Shown here in pieces: positions 8,522-16,089 of a stretch of 41,258 nt of DNA. Made by a program: the position numbers and the translations under genes. The notes beneath the pieces were generated by a model. The model was not told the DNA's origin, made no database searches, and was given only the letters and a program-made list of their open reading frames with translations. The stretch spans positions 1 through 41,258 of the forward strand of contig JAFDVS010000146.1 of the NCBI GenBank assembly GCA_018268935.1. The letters run 5' to 3'. The first letter of the stretch is position 1. Every line of letters starts with the position of its first letter. The DNA is from Acidobacteriota bacterium (GTDB lineage: Bacteria; Acidobacteriota; Terriglobia; Bryobacterales; Bryobacteraceae).

Positions 8522-9846
8522 AGTTCGAAGTTGCCGGTGCTGTCGGCGAAGGACTTGGTTTCGAGACCCGCACGGTTGAGCATTTGCACGAACAGATTGG
8601 CCACTGGGGTTCTTGCTTCGGCGGCGACATGACGGCCGCCTTTGATGCCGCCAGCATGCCCGGCGAGCACCAGGGGCAGATCGAAGTTCGAGTGGGCATT
8701 GCCATCGCTGAGCGCGCTGCCGTAGAGGATAGCGGAATGATCCAATAGCGAGCCGTCACCGTCGGGCGTGGCTTTGAGCTTTTTCAGGAAGCCGGCGAAC
8801 AGCTCCACGTGGAAGCAGTTAATCTTCGTCACCTTCTCAATGAAGTCGGGGTGGCCTCGGTGATGAGTGAGCGGGTGATGGGGATCGGGGACGCCGATTT
8901 CGGGATAGGTGCGGACACTGCCTTCGCGGCCAAGCATCATTGTTGAAACGCGGGTGAGATCGGATTGGAAGGCGATCACCTGCAGATCGAACATGAGCTT
9001 CACGTATTCGGAGTATTCGAAGGGAATGCCGGAGGGCTTTTCCGAGGGCGGGGTGATGGGGTCACGCTCAGCGGCGGCGATGCGGGTTTCCACTTCGCGG
9101 ATGCCGGTGAGGTATTCATCCATCTTGCGGCGATCGGCTGCGCCGAGGGTGCCGAGTAACTGTTCGGTGGACGCTTTGGTTTGATCGAGGATGGACTTGC
9201 GGTAGAGGGCGCGGCGAGCGCGCACGTCGGCGGGCAGGCTGGGATCGACGGTGCCGAAGAGGCGTTCAAAGACGGAGCGCGGATTCACTTCGACGCTGAG
9301 CGGAGTTTCGGGATCTTTCCAGGAAAGCGTGTTGGTGTAGGCGCAACTGGAGCCGGTGTCGCAATTGCCGACCATGCGCGCGTCCTCGCAGCCGATTTGG
9401 AGCGAGGCGACGCGGGTTTCCTTGCTCCAGGCCTGGGCCGCGAGTTGATCGAAGGTGACTCCGGCGCGCACGTCGGCGCCCGCGGTGTACTTGGGTTCGG
9501 CGCCCGAAAGGAAGCTGCCGGTGGCTTTCGCATGGCCGCCGCCTTTGGCTTTGGTTGCGGCGTGATTGGCGAGGCCGGAAAGAACCGTGATGTCGGAGCG
9601 CAGCGCTTCGAGCGGCTTCATGATGCGGGTGAATTGGAAGTCGGCGCCCGTGGCTTCGACTTTCCAATCCTTCATGACGATGCCGTTGGGAACGTAGACG
9701 ACGCCGATGCGGCGCGGATGCTTGCCGGTGGTGGAGGGAGCGGCGAATGCGGGACGCATGGCATCGAGCAGCGGCAGCGCGATGGACGCGCCGAGCCCTC
9801 GCAGCAGCATGCGGCGATCGATGTGTTTCGCGGTGACGAAGTTCAT
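8518..9846 (-). CDS. DUF1552 domain protein with Tat signal
   Basis: A 442-residue protein that matches the DUF1552 family seen in Planctomycetes, Verrucomicrobia and Solibacter. The leader contains the twin arginines Arg11-Arg12 in HIDRRMLLRGLGASIALPLLDA, so export folded by Tat is likely. The body holds family stretches such as VVYVPNGIVMKDW near the start and HHPLTHHRGHPDF and LYGSALSDGNAHSNFDLPLVLAG near the end; the His-rich loops suggest a metal site in an alkaline-phosphatase-like fold related to DUF1501 (inference). Its ATG overlaps the stop of the DUF1592 gene (ATGA, 9843-9846). The two almost always occur together, so they should act as a pair, perhaps in extracytoplasmic polymer breakdown. 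Confidence 0.9.
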   Translation of the reverse strand: MNFVTAKHIDRRMLLRGLGASIALPLLDAMRPAFAAPSTTGKHPRRIGVVYVPNGIVMKDWKVEATGADFQFTRIMKPLEALRSDITVLSGLANHAATKAKGGGHAKATGSFLSGAEPKYTAGADVRAGVTFDQLAAQAWSKETRVASLQIGCEDARMVGNCDTGSSCAYTNTLSWKDPETPLSVEVNPRSVFERLFGTVDPSLPADVRARRALYRKSILDQTKASTEQLLGTLGAADRRKMDEYLTGIREVETRIAAAERDPITPPSEKPSGIPFEYSEYVKLMFDLQVIAFQSDLTRVSTMMLGREGSVRTYPEIGVPDPHHPLTHHRGHPDFIEKVTKINCFHVELFAGFLKKLKATPDGDGSLLDHSAILYGSALSDGNAHSNFDLPLVLAGHAGGIKGGRHVAAEARTPVANLFVQMLNRAGLETKSFADSTGNFEL

Positions 9847-12263
9847 TTGCGTTTCTCTCCTATGGCGAGCTGGCTCGATTCGCGGGGACGGCGGTTCTGG
9901 AAGGGGAGGCTGTTCACAACACCCATGACGAGGGCCGAGAATTTGTAGTTGGCGGCGGGGAGTTGCGCGGCGATAGTGTTGACGACGGGTTTGTCGAAGC
10001 GCTCCAGGCCGCGGCCGGTCGCGTAGATGAGCATGCGCTCCGTGATGCCTTTGACGAAGCGGTCGCGATCGGCTTTGAGCAGAGTTTTGAGTTCGGCCGG
10101 GGTTTGGAACGTGCGGCCGTCTGGCAGTGTGCCGGAGGCGTCAACGGGGAACTTGCCGTCCTGTGTGCGCCATTCGCCGATGGCGTTGAAGTTTTCGAGA
10201 CCAAAGCCGAGCGGATCCATGCGCGAATGGCAGGAGGCACAGGCGGCGTTTTTGCGATGCTCTTCCATCTGCTGGCGTAGAGTGCCGGAGCCGGCTTTGG
10301 CTTCATCGAGCGGGGGAACGCCTGGCGGAGGCGCGGGAGGCGGCGCGTTGAGGATGTTTTCCATGATCCATTTGCCGCGGAGGACGGGCGAGGTGCGTGT
10401 GGAATAGGAGGACACGGTGAGCACGCTGGCGTGGGCGAGGATGCCGCCTCCGCGATTGGCTTTGCTGACATCCACGCGGCGAAACTCGGGGCCGGTGACT
10501 CCCGGGATGCCGTAGAAGCGGGCGAGACGTTCGTTGAGGAAGGTGTAGTTGGCATCGAGCAGGTCCAGCACACTCGCGTCCTCGCGCACGATGTGCTGGA
10601 GGAAGTTTTCCGTTTCGCGGCGCATGGAGAGGCGCAGGTCATCGTCGAAGATGGCGAATTTCTGCGGATCGGGACGGACGGCGTCGATGTTCTTGAACTG
10701 CAGCCACTGGCCGGCGAAGTTTTCAACGAACGCGGCGGAGCGTGGATCGCGCAGCATGCGCTTCACTTGCGTTTCGAGCACAGCGGGTTGCTTCAACTTC
10801 CCTTCCCCGGCGAGGCGCAGAAGCTCGTCGTCGGGTGTGCTGCTCCAAAGGAAGTAGGAGAGCCGCGAGGCAAGTTCGAGTGGGGTGACTGCTGCGACGT
10901 TGTCGCGCTCGATGCGGTAGAGGAATTGCGGAGAGACGAGGATGGATTGGAGCGCGGTGGCAATGCCTTCTTCGAATGCATCGCCCTGCTGGCGGGCGAG
11001 GGTGAAGAAGCTGAGGGCCTGCTCGGTTTCCATGGTTGTGGCCGGGCGGCGGTAGGCGCGATTGGCGAAGTTGGCGATCACCTTGCGGGCGCAAGCGTCG
11101 GTGTGTGTGCCCTGCGCGTGGCCGCAGATGAAGATGCGCTTGATGCTTTCGGGCGATGGGCCGGTGGTTTGGTTGAACGGGCCACCGATGTCGATGGCTT
11201 CCCAGCGGTTGTCGATGCGGGTTTCGATGCCATCGGTCTTGATGCGCGTGCCGTACTTGCGGAGGGTTTCGATGTCCTTCTCGCTGAGCTTGCCACGCGG
11301 ATTGATGAGGGCTTCGGGCGGGCGCTTGGAAGGCTCGGGGCCGCCGTATTGGGGCGGGAGACCGTGGTAGTTCCGGTGGTACGTAGTGGAGATGAGATGC
11401 TCACCGGCGGTGACGCGGCTGCGCACTTCGAGGATCTGGCCTTCGAGGTCAGTGGCGTCGATTTCGAATTCCTTGATCAGCTTGCCATCGATGTAGAGCG
11501 CCGGATGAGCGGGCTCGGATTGATTGGGGCGATGGCCGTTGAGCACGAGGCGGAAGTTGTATTCGGCTTCGACAGGAAAGCGGTGGAGGAAGTGGGCTGC
11601 GTGGAGGGTGCTGAGCCCGGTTTCGTCGTAGGTGGAGAGATCCTTGGGCAGCGAGCGGGTGCCGCGGGAATCGTTGAGGCGCACTGGTGCGGAGTAGTGG
11701 ACCGCGGCCGGCTTCATCTTGGCGGGGCCGAAGATGGCGGCGCGGACGCTGCGCTCAGCGGCGTCGATGTAGTTTTCGAGCAGCGCAGGAGAGAGGCCGA
11801 GGGCATCGCTGATGTTGTCGAAGCCGAAGGCGGGGGTGTCGGCGGGGAAGCTGTCGGCGGGCTTGGTGTCGATGCCAAGCAGGTCGCGAATGGTGTTGTT
11901 GTATTCGGCGCGATTGAGGCGGCGGGCGGTGACGCGGCCGGGGTCGGGCTTGGCGGTGCGGTCCTGGCGGGCGAATTCGGATTCGAGCCAGGTGGTGACG
12001 GCGCGTGTGTTTTCGATGGCGGGCTTGGGAACGCCGGGGGGCGGCATCTGGCCGAGTTTGATTTTCTCGACGACCTTTTCCCAGATCTCGCGGTCTTCGT
12101 CGAAAGTTTTGGGGGAGTGGAGTGCTTTGAGGTCGATGTCGCCGGATTTGACCTGGCCGTTGTGGCAGCCGACGCAGCTTTTCTGGACGTAGGTGAAGAC
12201 GTCAGTGGATGCCGCGTGAAGCGGAGCGGATACAGCGATAGCAAGCAGTAGGGTGCGCGACAT
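9843..12263 (-). CDS. DUF1592-family c-type cytochrome (DUF1587/1592/1588/1585)
   Basis: An 806-residue exported protein. A signal peptide (MSRTLLLAIAVSAPLHA) is followed by a haem-binding motif Cys30-Val-Gly-Cys33-His34, a planctomycete-type cytochrome c domain. RRLNRAEYNNTIRDLLGID marks DUF1587 (about residue 96). The sequence LSYFLWSSTPDDELL marks DUF1592 and GGILAHASVLTVSSYSTRTSPVLRGKW marks DUF1588. A second CxxCH, Cys675-Ala-Ser-Cys678-His679, in the CASCHSRMDPLGFGLENF block, precedes the DUF1585 tail. Two CxxCH motifs mean it may bind two haems. It is the upstream gene of a coupled pair with the DUF1552 protein and is divergent from the methyltransferase at 12369. Family function is not established; a periplasmic redox role is inferred. 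Confidence 0.92.
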   Translation of the reverse strand: MSRTLLLAIAVSAPLHAASTDVFTYVQKSCVGCHNGQVKSGDIDLKALHSPKTFDEDREIWEKVVEKIKLGQMPPPGVPKPAIENTRAVTTWLESEFARQDRTAKPDPGRVTARRLNRAEYNNTIRDLLGIDTKPADSFPADTPAFGFDNISDALGLSPALLENYIDAAERSVRAAIFGPAKMKPAAVHYSAPVRLNDSRGTRSLPKDLSTYDETGLSTLHAAHFLHRFPVEAEYNFRLVLNGHRPNQSEPAHPALYIDGKLIKEFEIDATDLEGQILEVRSRVTAGEHLISTTYHRNYHGLPPQYGGPEPSKRPPEALINPRGKLSEKDIETLRKYGTRIKTDGIETRIDNRWEAIDIGGPFNQTTGPSPESIKRIFICGHAQGTHTDACARKVIANFANRAYRRPATTMETEQALSFFTLARQQGDAFEEGIATALQSILVSPQFLYRIERDNVAAVTPLELASRLSYFLWSSTPDDELLRLAGEGKLKQPAVLETQVKRMLRDPRSAAFVENFAGQWLQFKNIDAVRPDPQKFAIFDDDLRLSMRRETENFLQHIVREDASVLDLLDANYTFLNERLARFYGIPGVTGPEFRRVDVSKANRGGGILAHASVLTVSSYSTRTSPVLRGKWIMENILNAPPPAPPPGVPPLDEAKAGSGTLRQQMEEHRKNAACASCHSRMDPLGFGLENFNAIGEWRTQDGKFPVDASGTLPDGRTFQTPAELKTLLKADRDRFVKGITERMLIYATGRGLERFDKPVVNTIAAQLPAANYKFSALVMGVVNSLPFQNRRPRESSQLAIGEKRK

Positions 12264-12368
12264 GGACTTGCTTGTAAGGACTCCAGTTCGAACGGAGAAG
12301 TAACTGTCTTTATGCTATCACTCGGGCAGGGCTGGAACTGATGGGCTCGGCGCGGTGTCTTTGGATGT

Positions 12369-13130
12369 ATGAGTCCCGTCATCTTGATGTTGGCGATGAT
12401 GGCTGGGGCAACTGCCTGGAATGATTTTTCCGAGTGGTTCAGCCGGGAAGGAACTCCCGGTGCTCCGGCGGATGTTTTGCAGGCTTATTCGAAGAAGCTC
12501 GCGGCGGGTGGGGTTGGCGAGCGGGAGATTGCGGCGCGGAGTGAGGAGGTCCGGAAGTACATGGCAGCGCACCCGGATGAGGCGCTGGTGCTGCATTTCA
12601 ATCGGATCTATACGTGGGTGGAGGCTCCGTTCCGGCGTGAGCCGAGTGAGATGGTGAAGAAGGTGGCGGGGAGCCGGAAGCCGGGGCGGGCGCTGGATGT
12701 TGCCATGGGGCAGGGGCGCAATGCGGTGTGGCTGGCGAAGGCAGGATGGAATGTGAGTGGATACGATATTTCGCCGGTGGCGCTGCGGGAGGCCGCGGGG
12801 TTGGCAGCGGCGGCTGGGGTGAAACTGGACACGCGGGTGGCTCGGCATGAGGATTTCGAGTTGGGGACAGAGCAATGGGATCTGATTGTGATGTGCTTCG
12901 CGTTTACGAAGTTGAGTGATGCGGGGTATATGCAGCGCGTGCGCGATTCGCTGCGGCCTGGGGGTGTGTTGGTTGTGGAGGGGTTTAATGGCGGAAGGCC
13001 TGCCGAGCGGAACATGATTCTGAAGGCGGTGCTTGATTACAGGGTGCTGCTGTTTGAGGATCTGCCGGATGTGTCGGACTGGGGGAGGATGAAGGCGCCG
13101 CTACTGCGAATGGCGTTGGAGAAGCCGTGA
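12369..13130 (+). CDS. Class I SAM-dependent methyltransferase with N-terminal hydrophobic leader
   Basis: A 253-residue protein. Residues 108-122 are the SAM-binding motif I (ALDVAMGQGRNAVWL; Asp110 and the Gly-x-Gly), followed by GYDISPVALREAAGL (motif II acidic residue) and WDLIVMCFAFTKLSDAGY (motif IV). SLRPGGVLVVEGF fits the post-motif strand. The family resembles tellurite-resistance TehB/UbiE-like small-molecule methyltransferases. Unusually, the N terminus MSPVILMLAMMAGATAW looks like a signal peptide or anchor, then an extra helical region to about residue 100. Part of the 3' half is duplicated and decayed at 13906-14129. The gene starts 105 bp from the divergent DUF1592 gene. Substrate unknown. 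Confidence 0.85.
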   Translation: MSPVILMLAMMAGATAWNDFSEWFSREGTPGAPADVLQAYSKKLAAGGVGEREIAARSEEVRKYMAAHPDEALVLHFNRIYTWVEAPFRREPSEMVKKVAGSRKPGRALDVAMGQGRNAVWLAKAGWNVSGYDISPVALREAAGLAAAAGVKLDTRVARHEDFELGTEQWDLIVMCFAFTKLSDAGYMQRVRDSLRPGGVLVVEGFNGGRPAERNMILKAVLDYRVLLFEDLPDVSDWGRMKAPLLRMALEKP

Positions 13131-13191
13131 GGTTGTGTGGGTGGTTGTCCAATTCGGAGCCTTTGGCTCATGTGGTCTGATATCGTGTAGT

Positions 13192-13629
13192 TTGCTGGCC
13201 GGAATCAATTCTGAGGGTTATCTGCCTGCCGGTGTGCATGTCGTGGATTGGGCGGAGTTTCAGGAGCGTTTTGGGATCCAGACCCCACGGCGTGTATGGC
13301 TGGTGGGCCGCCTCCGAGCACTCATCGAACTCGCTCAGGCTACGGGAGCACTCCGCCGGTGCTTTGTCTGGGGAAGCTTCGTTACGGCGAAACCTACGCC
13401 CAGAGATCTCGATGTCCTCCTGATCATGGCCGACGACTTTGAAGTGGATCGAGTCGCTTCCCCGGCGCGGCAGATTTTCGAAGCTACCGCGGCCAAGCTC
13501 CGGTTCGAAGCCGACGTGTTCTGGGCCCGCGGCTCGATCGGCGAGGAGGTGCTGCAGCTTTGGCTCGAAACCTATCAGATATCGCGGGATTTCCAAAAAC
13601 GAGGTATTGTGGAACTGAGGTTAACGTGA
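13192..13629 (+). CDS. Nucleotidyltransferase-like (DUF6932-type) protein
   Basis: A protein of about 145 residues. The frame is open from a GTG at 13135, but similarity to the DUF6932 style of N terminus (EGYLPAGVHVVDWAEFQERFG) suggests translation begins near a TTG at 13192; the start is uncertain and no good ribosome-binding site is visible. The key motif is CFVWGSFVTAKPTPRDLDVLLI: Gly-Ser followed by Asp-x-Asp is the metal- and nucleotide-binding signature of the pol-beta nucleotidyltransferase fold, as in MNT toxins/antitoxins. It overlaps the next gene by 4 bp (GTGA), so the two are a coupled pair, which is typical of toxin-antitoxin layout. The role is inferred; the DUF6932 assignment was made by eye. 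Confidence 0.7.
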   Translation: MLAGINSEGYLPAGVHVVDWAEFQERFGIQTPRRVWLVGRLRALIELAQATGALRRCFVWGSFVTAKPTPRDLDVLLIMADDFEVDRVASPARQIFEATAAKLRFEADVFWARGSIGEEVLQLWLETYQISRDFQKRGIVELRLT

Positions 13630-13823
13630 TCCAGACTGAGGAACAGATGCTGCTGGCTCAGCAGAGCGTTGCCAACCTTAGAAGAATCCTGCTCGCGGCT
13701 CGCAAGGTTCATTCCCAGCAAGACTATATGCGAATGGCCGAGCCAATCCTTCTCGAGGTTCAACAGCGGGAGCAGGAGATCTTCCAGTATTTGAGTAGCG
13801 CTGAACAGCTCAAGGCAGGCTAG
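13626..13823 (+). CDS. Small helical partner of the nucleotidyltransferase-like gene
   Basis: A 65-residue protein from the GTG at 13626, preceded by GAGG about 6 nt upstream and overlapping the stop of the previous gene (GTGA). A frame from 13560 also exists but lies inside the neighbour. The sequence (MIQTEEQMLLAQQSVANLRR... to ...QEIFQYLSSAEQLKAG) is almost entirely helical with heptad-like Leu/Ile/Val spacing, consistent with a coiled coil or a HEPN-like miniature bundle, although the R-x4-6-H motif of HEPN toxins is not present. I do not recognise the family. Coupling to a nucleotidyltransferase-like gene suggests the partner (antidote or scaffold) of a two-gene module; this is inference. 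Confidence 0.6.
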   Translation: MIQTEEQMLLAQQSVANLRRILLAARKVHSQQDYMRMAEPILLEVQQREQEIFQYLSSAEQLKAG

Positions 13824-13905
13824 CCGCTCTCCTGTGGATGGGCTACGCAGCGCACGTGTGGTCTAGGTCCCGTTCTGGGAAGTGCCCCCAGGTGATGAGT
13901 GCGCA

Positions 13906-14129
13906 GGAGCCGGAAGCCGGGGCGATATCGCAAAGGGGCAAGGACGTAATGCGGTGTGGTTGGCGAAGGCGGGTGGCCCGGCATGAGGATTTCGAGTTGG
14001 GGACGGCGCAATGGGATCTGATTGTGATGCGCTTTGCGTTTACGAAGTTGAGTGATGCGGCGTATATGCAGCGGGTGCGCGATTCGGATGAAGGCACCGC
14101 TACTGCGAATGGCGTTGGAGAAACCGTGA
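13906..14129 (+). pseudogene. Decayed partial copy of the methyltransferase at 12369
   Basis: Three blocks match the 3' half of the methyltransferase gene at 12369-13130 almost base for base. About 13906-13970 matches the original around 12670-12750 (SAM-binding motif region). About 13970-14083 matches 12833-12950, including the stretch encoding HEDFELGT-QWDLIVM and FAFTKLSDA. About 14086-14129 matches 13087-13130 and ends at the same TGA. The segments between are missing, and the frame is broken, so no functional enzyme can be made. After the TGA the copy runs into the lipoprotein gene at 14137, suggesting this copy keeps the original downstream neighbour. Confidence 0.8.
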
Positions 14130-14136
14130 GGTTGCG

Positions 14137-14625
14137 ATGCGCAGCATGTTGTGGTTGGTTGCGCTTCTGGCGGGGTGCTCAGGACCCACGCCGGAAGAGA
14201 CGCGGAAGGAGGCCGCTCGCTTTCGTGCTTCATTGGAGAAGTACCGGGCGGAGTATGTGAAGGGGATTGAGAAGGAGAACCTGCTAGCGAGGGAGACGCT
14301 GGCTTGGTTGAAGGGGGCGGCGGTGACCGGGTCGCATACGCGGAGGATGTCCGATGCACGGCAGTTCACGGATCGTTGGGCAAGGGTGTACTTTGTGCCG
14401 CGCACGATGCATGAGCAATTGCGCTTTGACCGGTATGCGTCACCGGAGGTACGGGCGGTGCAGGGGCGCGTGCTGGAGCATTTGAGGACGCGGTATTTCG
14501 AGCTTCATGAGTATCAGAGGTATGCACAGGGGTTTCCTGCAGGGCATCGGGATTTTGAGCGGCGGCTGGAGGTACGGGAGGTGGCTCGGGATGAATTGTT
14601 TGGGCTGCTTGCTTGGTTGCCGTGA
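14137..14625 (+). CDS. Small lipoprotein of unknown function
   Basis: A 162-residue protein beginning MRSMLWLVALLAGCSGPTPEE. The LLAGC lipobox puts the lipid-bearing cysteine at residue 14, with GAGG just upstream of the ATG. The mature part is charged and mostly helical, with many Arg, Glu and aromatic residues (KYRAEYVKGIEKENLLARETLAWL, HEYQRYAQGFPAGHRDF). No domain is recognised. Placement directly after the methyltransferase-like remnant suggests that it originally sat in one operon with the methyltransferase. It would be anchored in the inner or outer membrane. Confidence 0.75.
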   Translation: MRSMLWLVALLAGCSGPTPEETRKEAARFRASLEKYRAEYVKGIEKENLLARETLAWLKGAAVTGSHTRRMSDARQFTDRWARVYFVPRTMHEQLRFDRYASPEVRAVQGRVLEHLRTRYFELHEYQRYAQGFPAGHRDFERRLEVREVARDELFGLLAWLP

Positions 14626-14679
14626 GCTTTCGGCTTTGCAGTGGCAGCGTCGTGGCGGATAATCGAACTGAGATTCTTC

Positions 14680-14904
14680 ATGTCTGTCGAACAAGCAATT
14701 CTGGAAGCGGTCCGGGCGTTGCCTGCAGAGAAACAGCAGGAAGTGCTGAACCACGCCTCGAAGCTCCGGGACGAAGCAGGAAAGAAGAGCCCCTTCAAGA
14801 GCGTCAAGGCTCTGTGGAAAGACCTGGGTGTTTCGTTGTCTTCCGAAGAGATCGAACAAAACCAGCGTGAGATGTGGCGGGAGTTTCCCAGGGAAGACAT
14901 CTGA
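14680..14904 (+). CDS. VapB-like antitoxin (DUF2281-type)
   Basis: A 74-residue protein from the ATG at 14680; a GTG at 14641 would add 13 unlikely residues. The N terminus MSVEQAILEAVRALPAEKQQEVL matches the DUF2281-type antitoxin pattern, where an LPxEKQQEVLxF helix precedes a toxin-wrapping tail. The tail SVKALWKDLGVSLSSEEIEQNQREMWREF is the typical extended binding region of VapB-like antitoxins. The stop shares its last base with the ATG of the PIN-domain reading frame at 14904, the standard vapBC order and coupling. Because the toxin frame is broken, this may be an orphan antitoxin. Confidence 0.75.
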   Translation: MSVEQAILEAVRALPAEKQQEVLNHASKLRDEAGKKSPFKSVKALWKDLGVSLSSEEIEQNQREMWREFPREDI

Positions 14905-15305
14905 TGCCTGCGGTTGTGGTGGACACGCACACGGTTGTCTGGTAACTGTGGATTCCCGGCTATCGGCAAGTGCGGCAGCTGCTGCTCTAGATTCAGCCAC
15001 GGCCGCCGGAGAGCATATTCGTGTGCCGTCGATTTGTCCCGTGGAACTAACCTACCTGGTCGAGAAGGGCCGGCTGCCTGTCGCGGCACGTGACTGGTTG
15101 ATACAGGCATTGGATGACCCGGCATCCGCTTGTTTGTTAGCGCCGCTGGACCGTATGGTTGCTGATGCCCCTCGAGGGGGTGAGCCGCGCAGAGGTTCCG
15201 GATCTGCCGGATCGCATCATCGCCGCTACGGCGGTTGCACTTGGAACTGCGCTGATTAGTCGTGATCGGAGGATTCGGGTCTCGCAAGTTCATACAATCT
15301 GGTAG
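14904..15305 (+). pseudogene. PIN-domain toxin (VapC-like), frameshifted
   Basis: The ATG at 14904 gives MPAVVVDTHTVVW, the first PIN strand with the metal-binding Asp, then hits TAA at 14943. Reading resumes in another frame with DSRLSASAAAA, VPSICPVELTYLVEKGRLP (second conserved acidic residue) and on to about 15170. It then returns to the first frame with LPDRIIAATAVALGTALISRDRRI (third Asp and final helix) and a TAG at 15303-15305. All parts of a VapC RNase of about 130 residues are there, but two compensating frameshifts break it. That fits genuine decay; two sequence errors of opposite sign are also possible. A working VapC would cleave tRNA or rRNA. Confidence 0.75.
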
Positions 15306-15773
15306 GACGGTTGGAGCTCAAGGATCTTGTAGAGGAACGCCCGGCACAATAACCAAGGGCTGGTCGCCATGTGAAGAGCTATCCACCGGCCCGGATTTCG
15401 CGCTGCTGGTGCAAAGCTCGGATCTAGCTGCCGCCGGCCGGTGCGCGGTGCCGCTCCTCCGTGCGGCAACTTGGCGTATTGTCTTTGCTCCTCGGCGCAA
15501 GTCCCTGACTTCTGGTTGCCCGGTCGTTGAAAACCATTCGTTTCCGCAAATTCCGGATGGCGGGTTCGGGCTGGGTTCGCTTTCAGTACTCCAAGACCAC
15601 CGTTTCAAAGGAATTTCGAGGATTCCGGCACAAGGGGTCGATCAAAGGCTTTTGTACGAGTAGCCGACAATCCGCTCGGAGAGCTGCTTTGGTCGGGATT
15701 ACGCGCAACGTCTCGCGAATCCGCTAGGAGGTCGTCAGGGTATAACTGCGACACCAGATAACAACACCATTTT
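15306..15773. other. Gene-poor gap after the PIN pseudogene
   Basis: About 470 bp with no frame that looks like a real gene. The short open frames here lack ribosome-binding sites and recognisable motifs, and base composition is closer to 50% GC than in neighbouring genes. It could hold remnants of a lost accessory gene. I see no tRNA, terminator stem or repeat array. Confidence 0.5.
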
Positions 15774-15802
15774 TTGTCAAACCACCGGTTCTTAGCTACG
15801 AT
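15774..15802 (+). promoter_or_regulatory. Putative sigma-70 promoter
   Basis: TTGTCA at 15774-15779 and TACGAT at 15797-15802 are separated by exactly 17 bp, one mismatch from consensus at -35 (TTGACA) and two at -10 (TATAAT). Transcription would begin near 15809, 16 nt before the small ORF at 15825 and 281 bp before the 740-residue nuclease-like gene. It is the clearest vegetative-type promoter in the accessory stretch. Found by eye. Confidence 0.45.
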
Positions 15803-15824
15803 AGGGGGTTCAAAAGTAGGAATC

Positions 15825-15944
15825 ATGAGCAACTGCGCACCAACGCGATGCGATCGAAAGTATGTATTTCGGAATGCCGACTGGCGAGGTTGGAAGACTT
15901 CCTGTTCGACCTGTTTCAAGGCGAAGGGATCTACGAATGTGTGA
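15825..15944 (+). CDS. Candidate small Cys-containing protein (39 aa)
   Basis: An ATG at 15825 with AGGA 4 nt upstream opens a 39-residue frame: MSNCAPTRCDRKYVFRNADW, then RGWKTSCSTCFKAKGSTNV. Four cysteines in a C-x4-C ... C-x2-C layout and a strongly basic composition would suit a small zinc- or nucleic-acid-binding peptide. It sits 16 nt after the predicted start of the promoter at 15774-15802, and upstream of the nuclease-like gene in the same direction. Short frames of this kind arise by chance, so confidence is limited; a leader peptide for the 16090 gene is an alternative. Confidence 0.3.
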   Translation: MSNCAPTRCDRKYVFRNADWRGWKTSCSTCFKAKGSTNV

Positions 15945-16089
15945 CGAGACATCCAAGTGCACAGCAGGCAAATAGATCTGATCGCGGAAAAAAACAGTCT
16001 ATCGATGAGTTAACTCATCCGTTGGGCGTGCGAAGCCGAAGCAGGAACGAACGCATCGGCGGCCAAGTCGACTCGGGAGAAAAATAGGA

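Noticed and set aside
10431..12251. 606-codon open frame on the plus strand
   Set aside because: It lies wholly opposite the DUF1592 gene, whose protein shows clear domains and haem motifs. High GC and codon bias create long mirror frames; the translation is a low-complexity Gly/Ala/Glu/Val mix with no motif.
15306..15773. Possible transposase remnant in the gap after the PIN pseudogene
   Set aside because: No DDE or HUH motif, no inverted ends and no frame of useful length.
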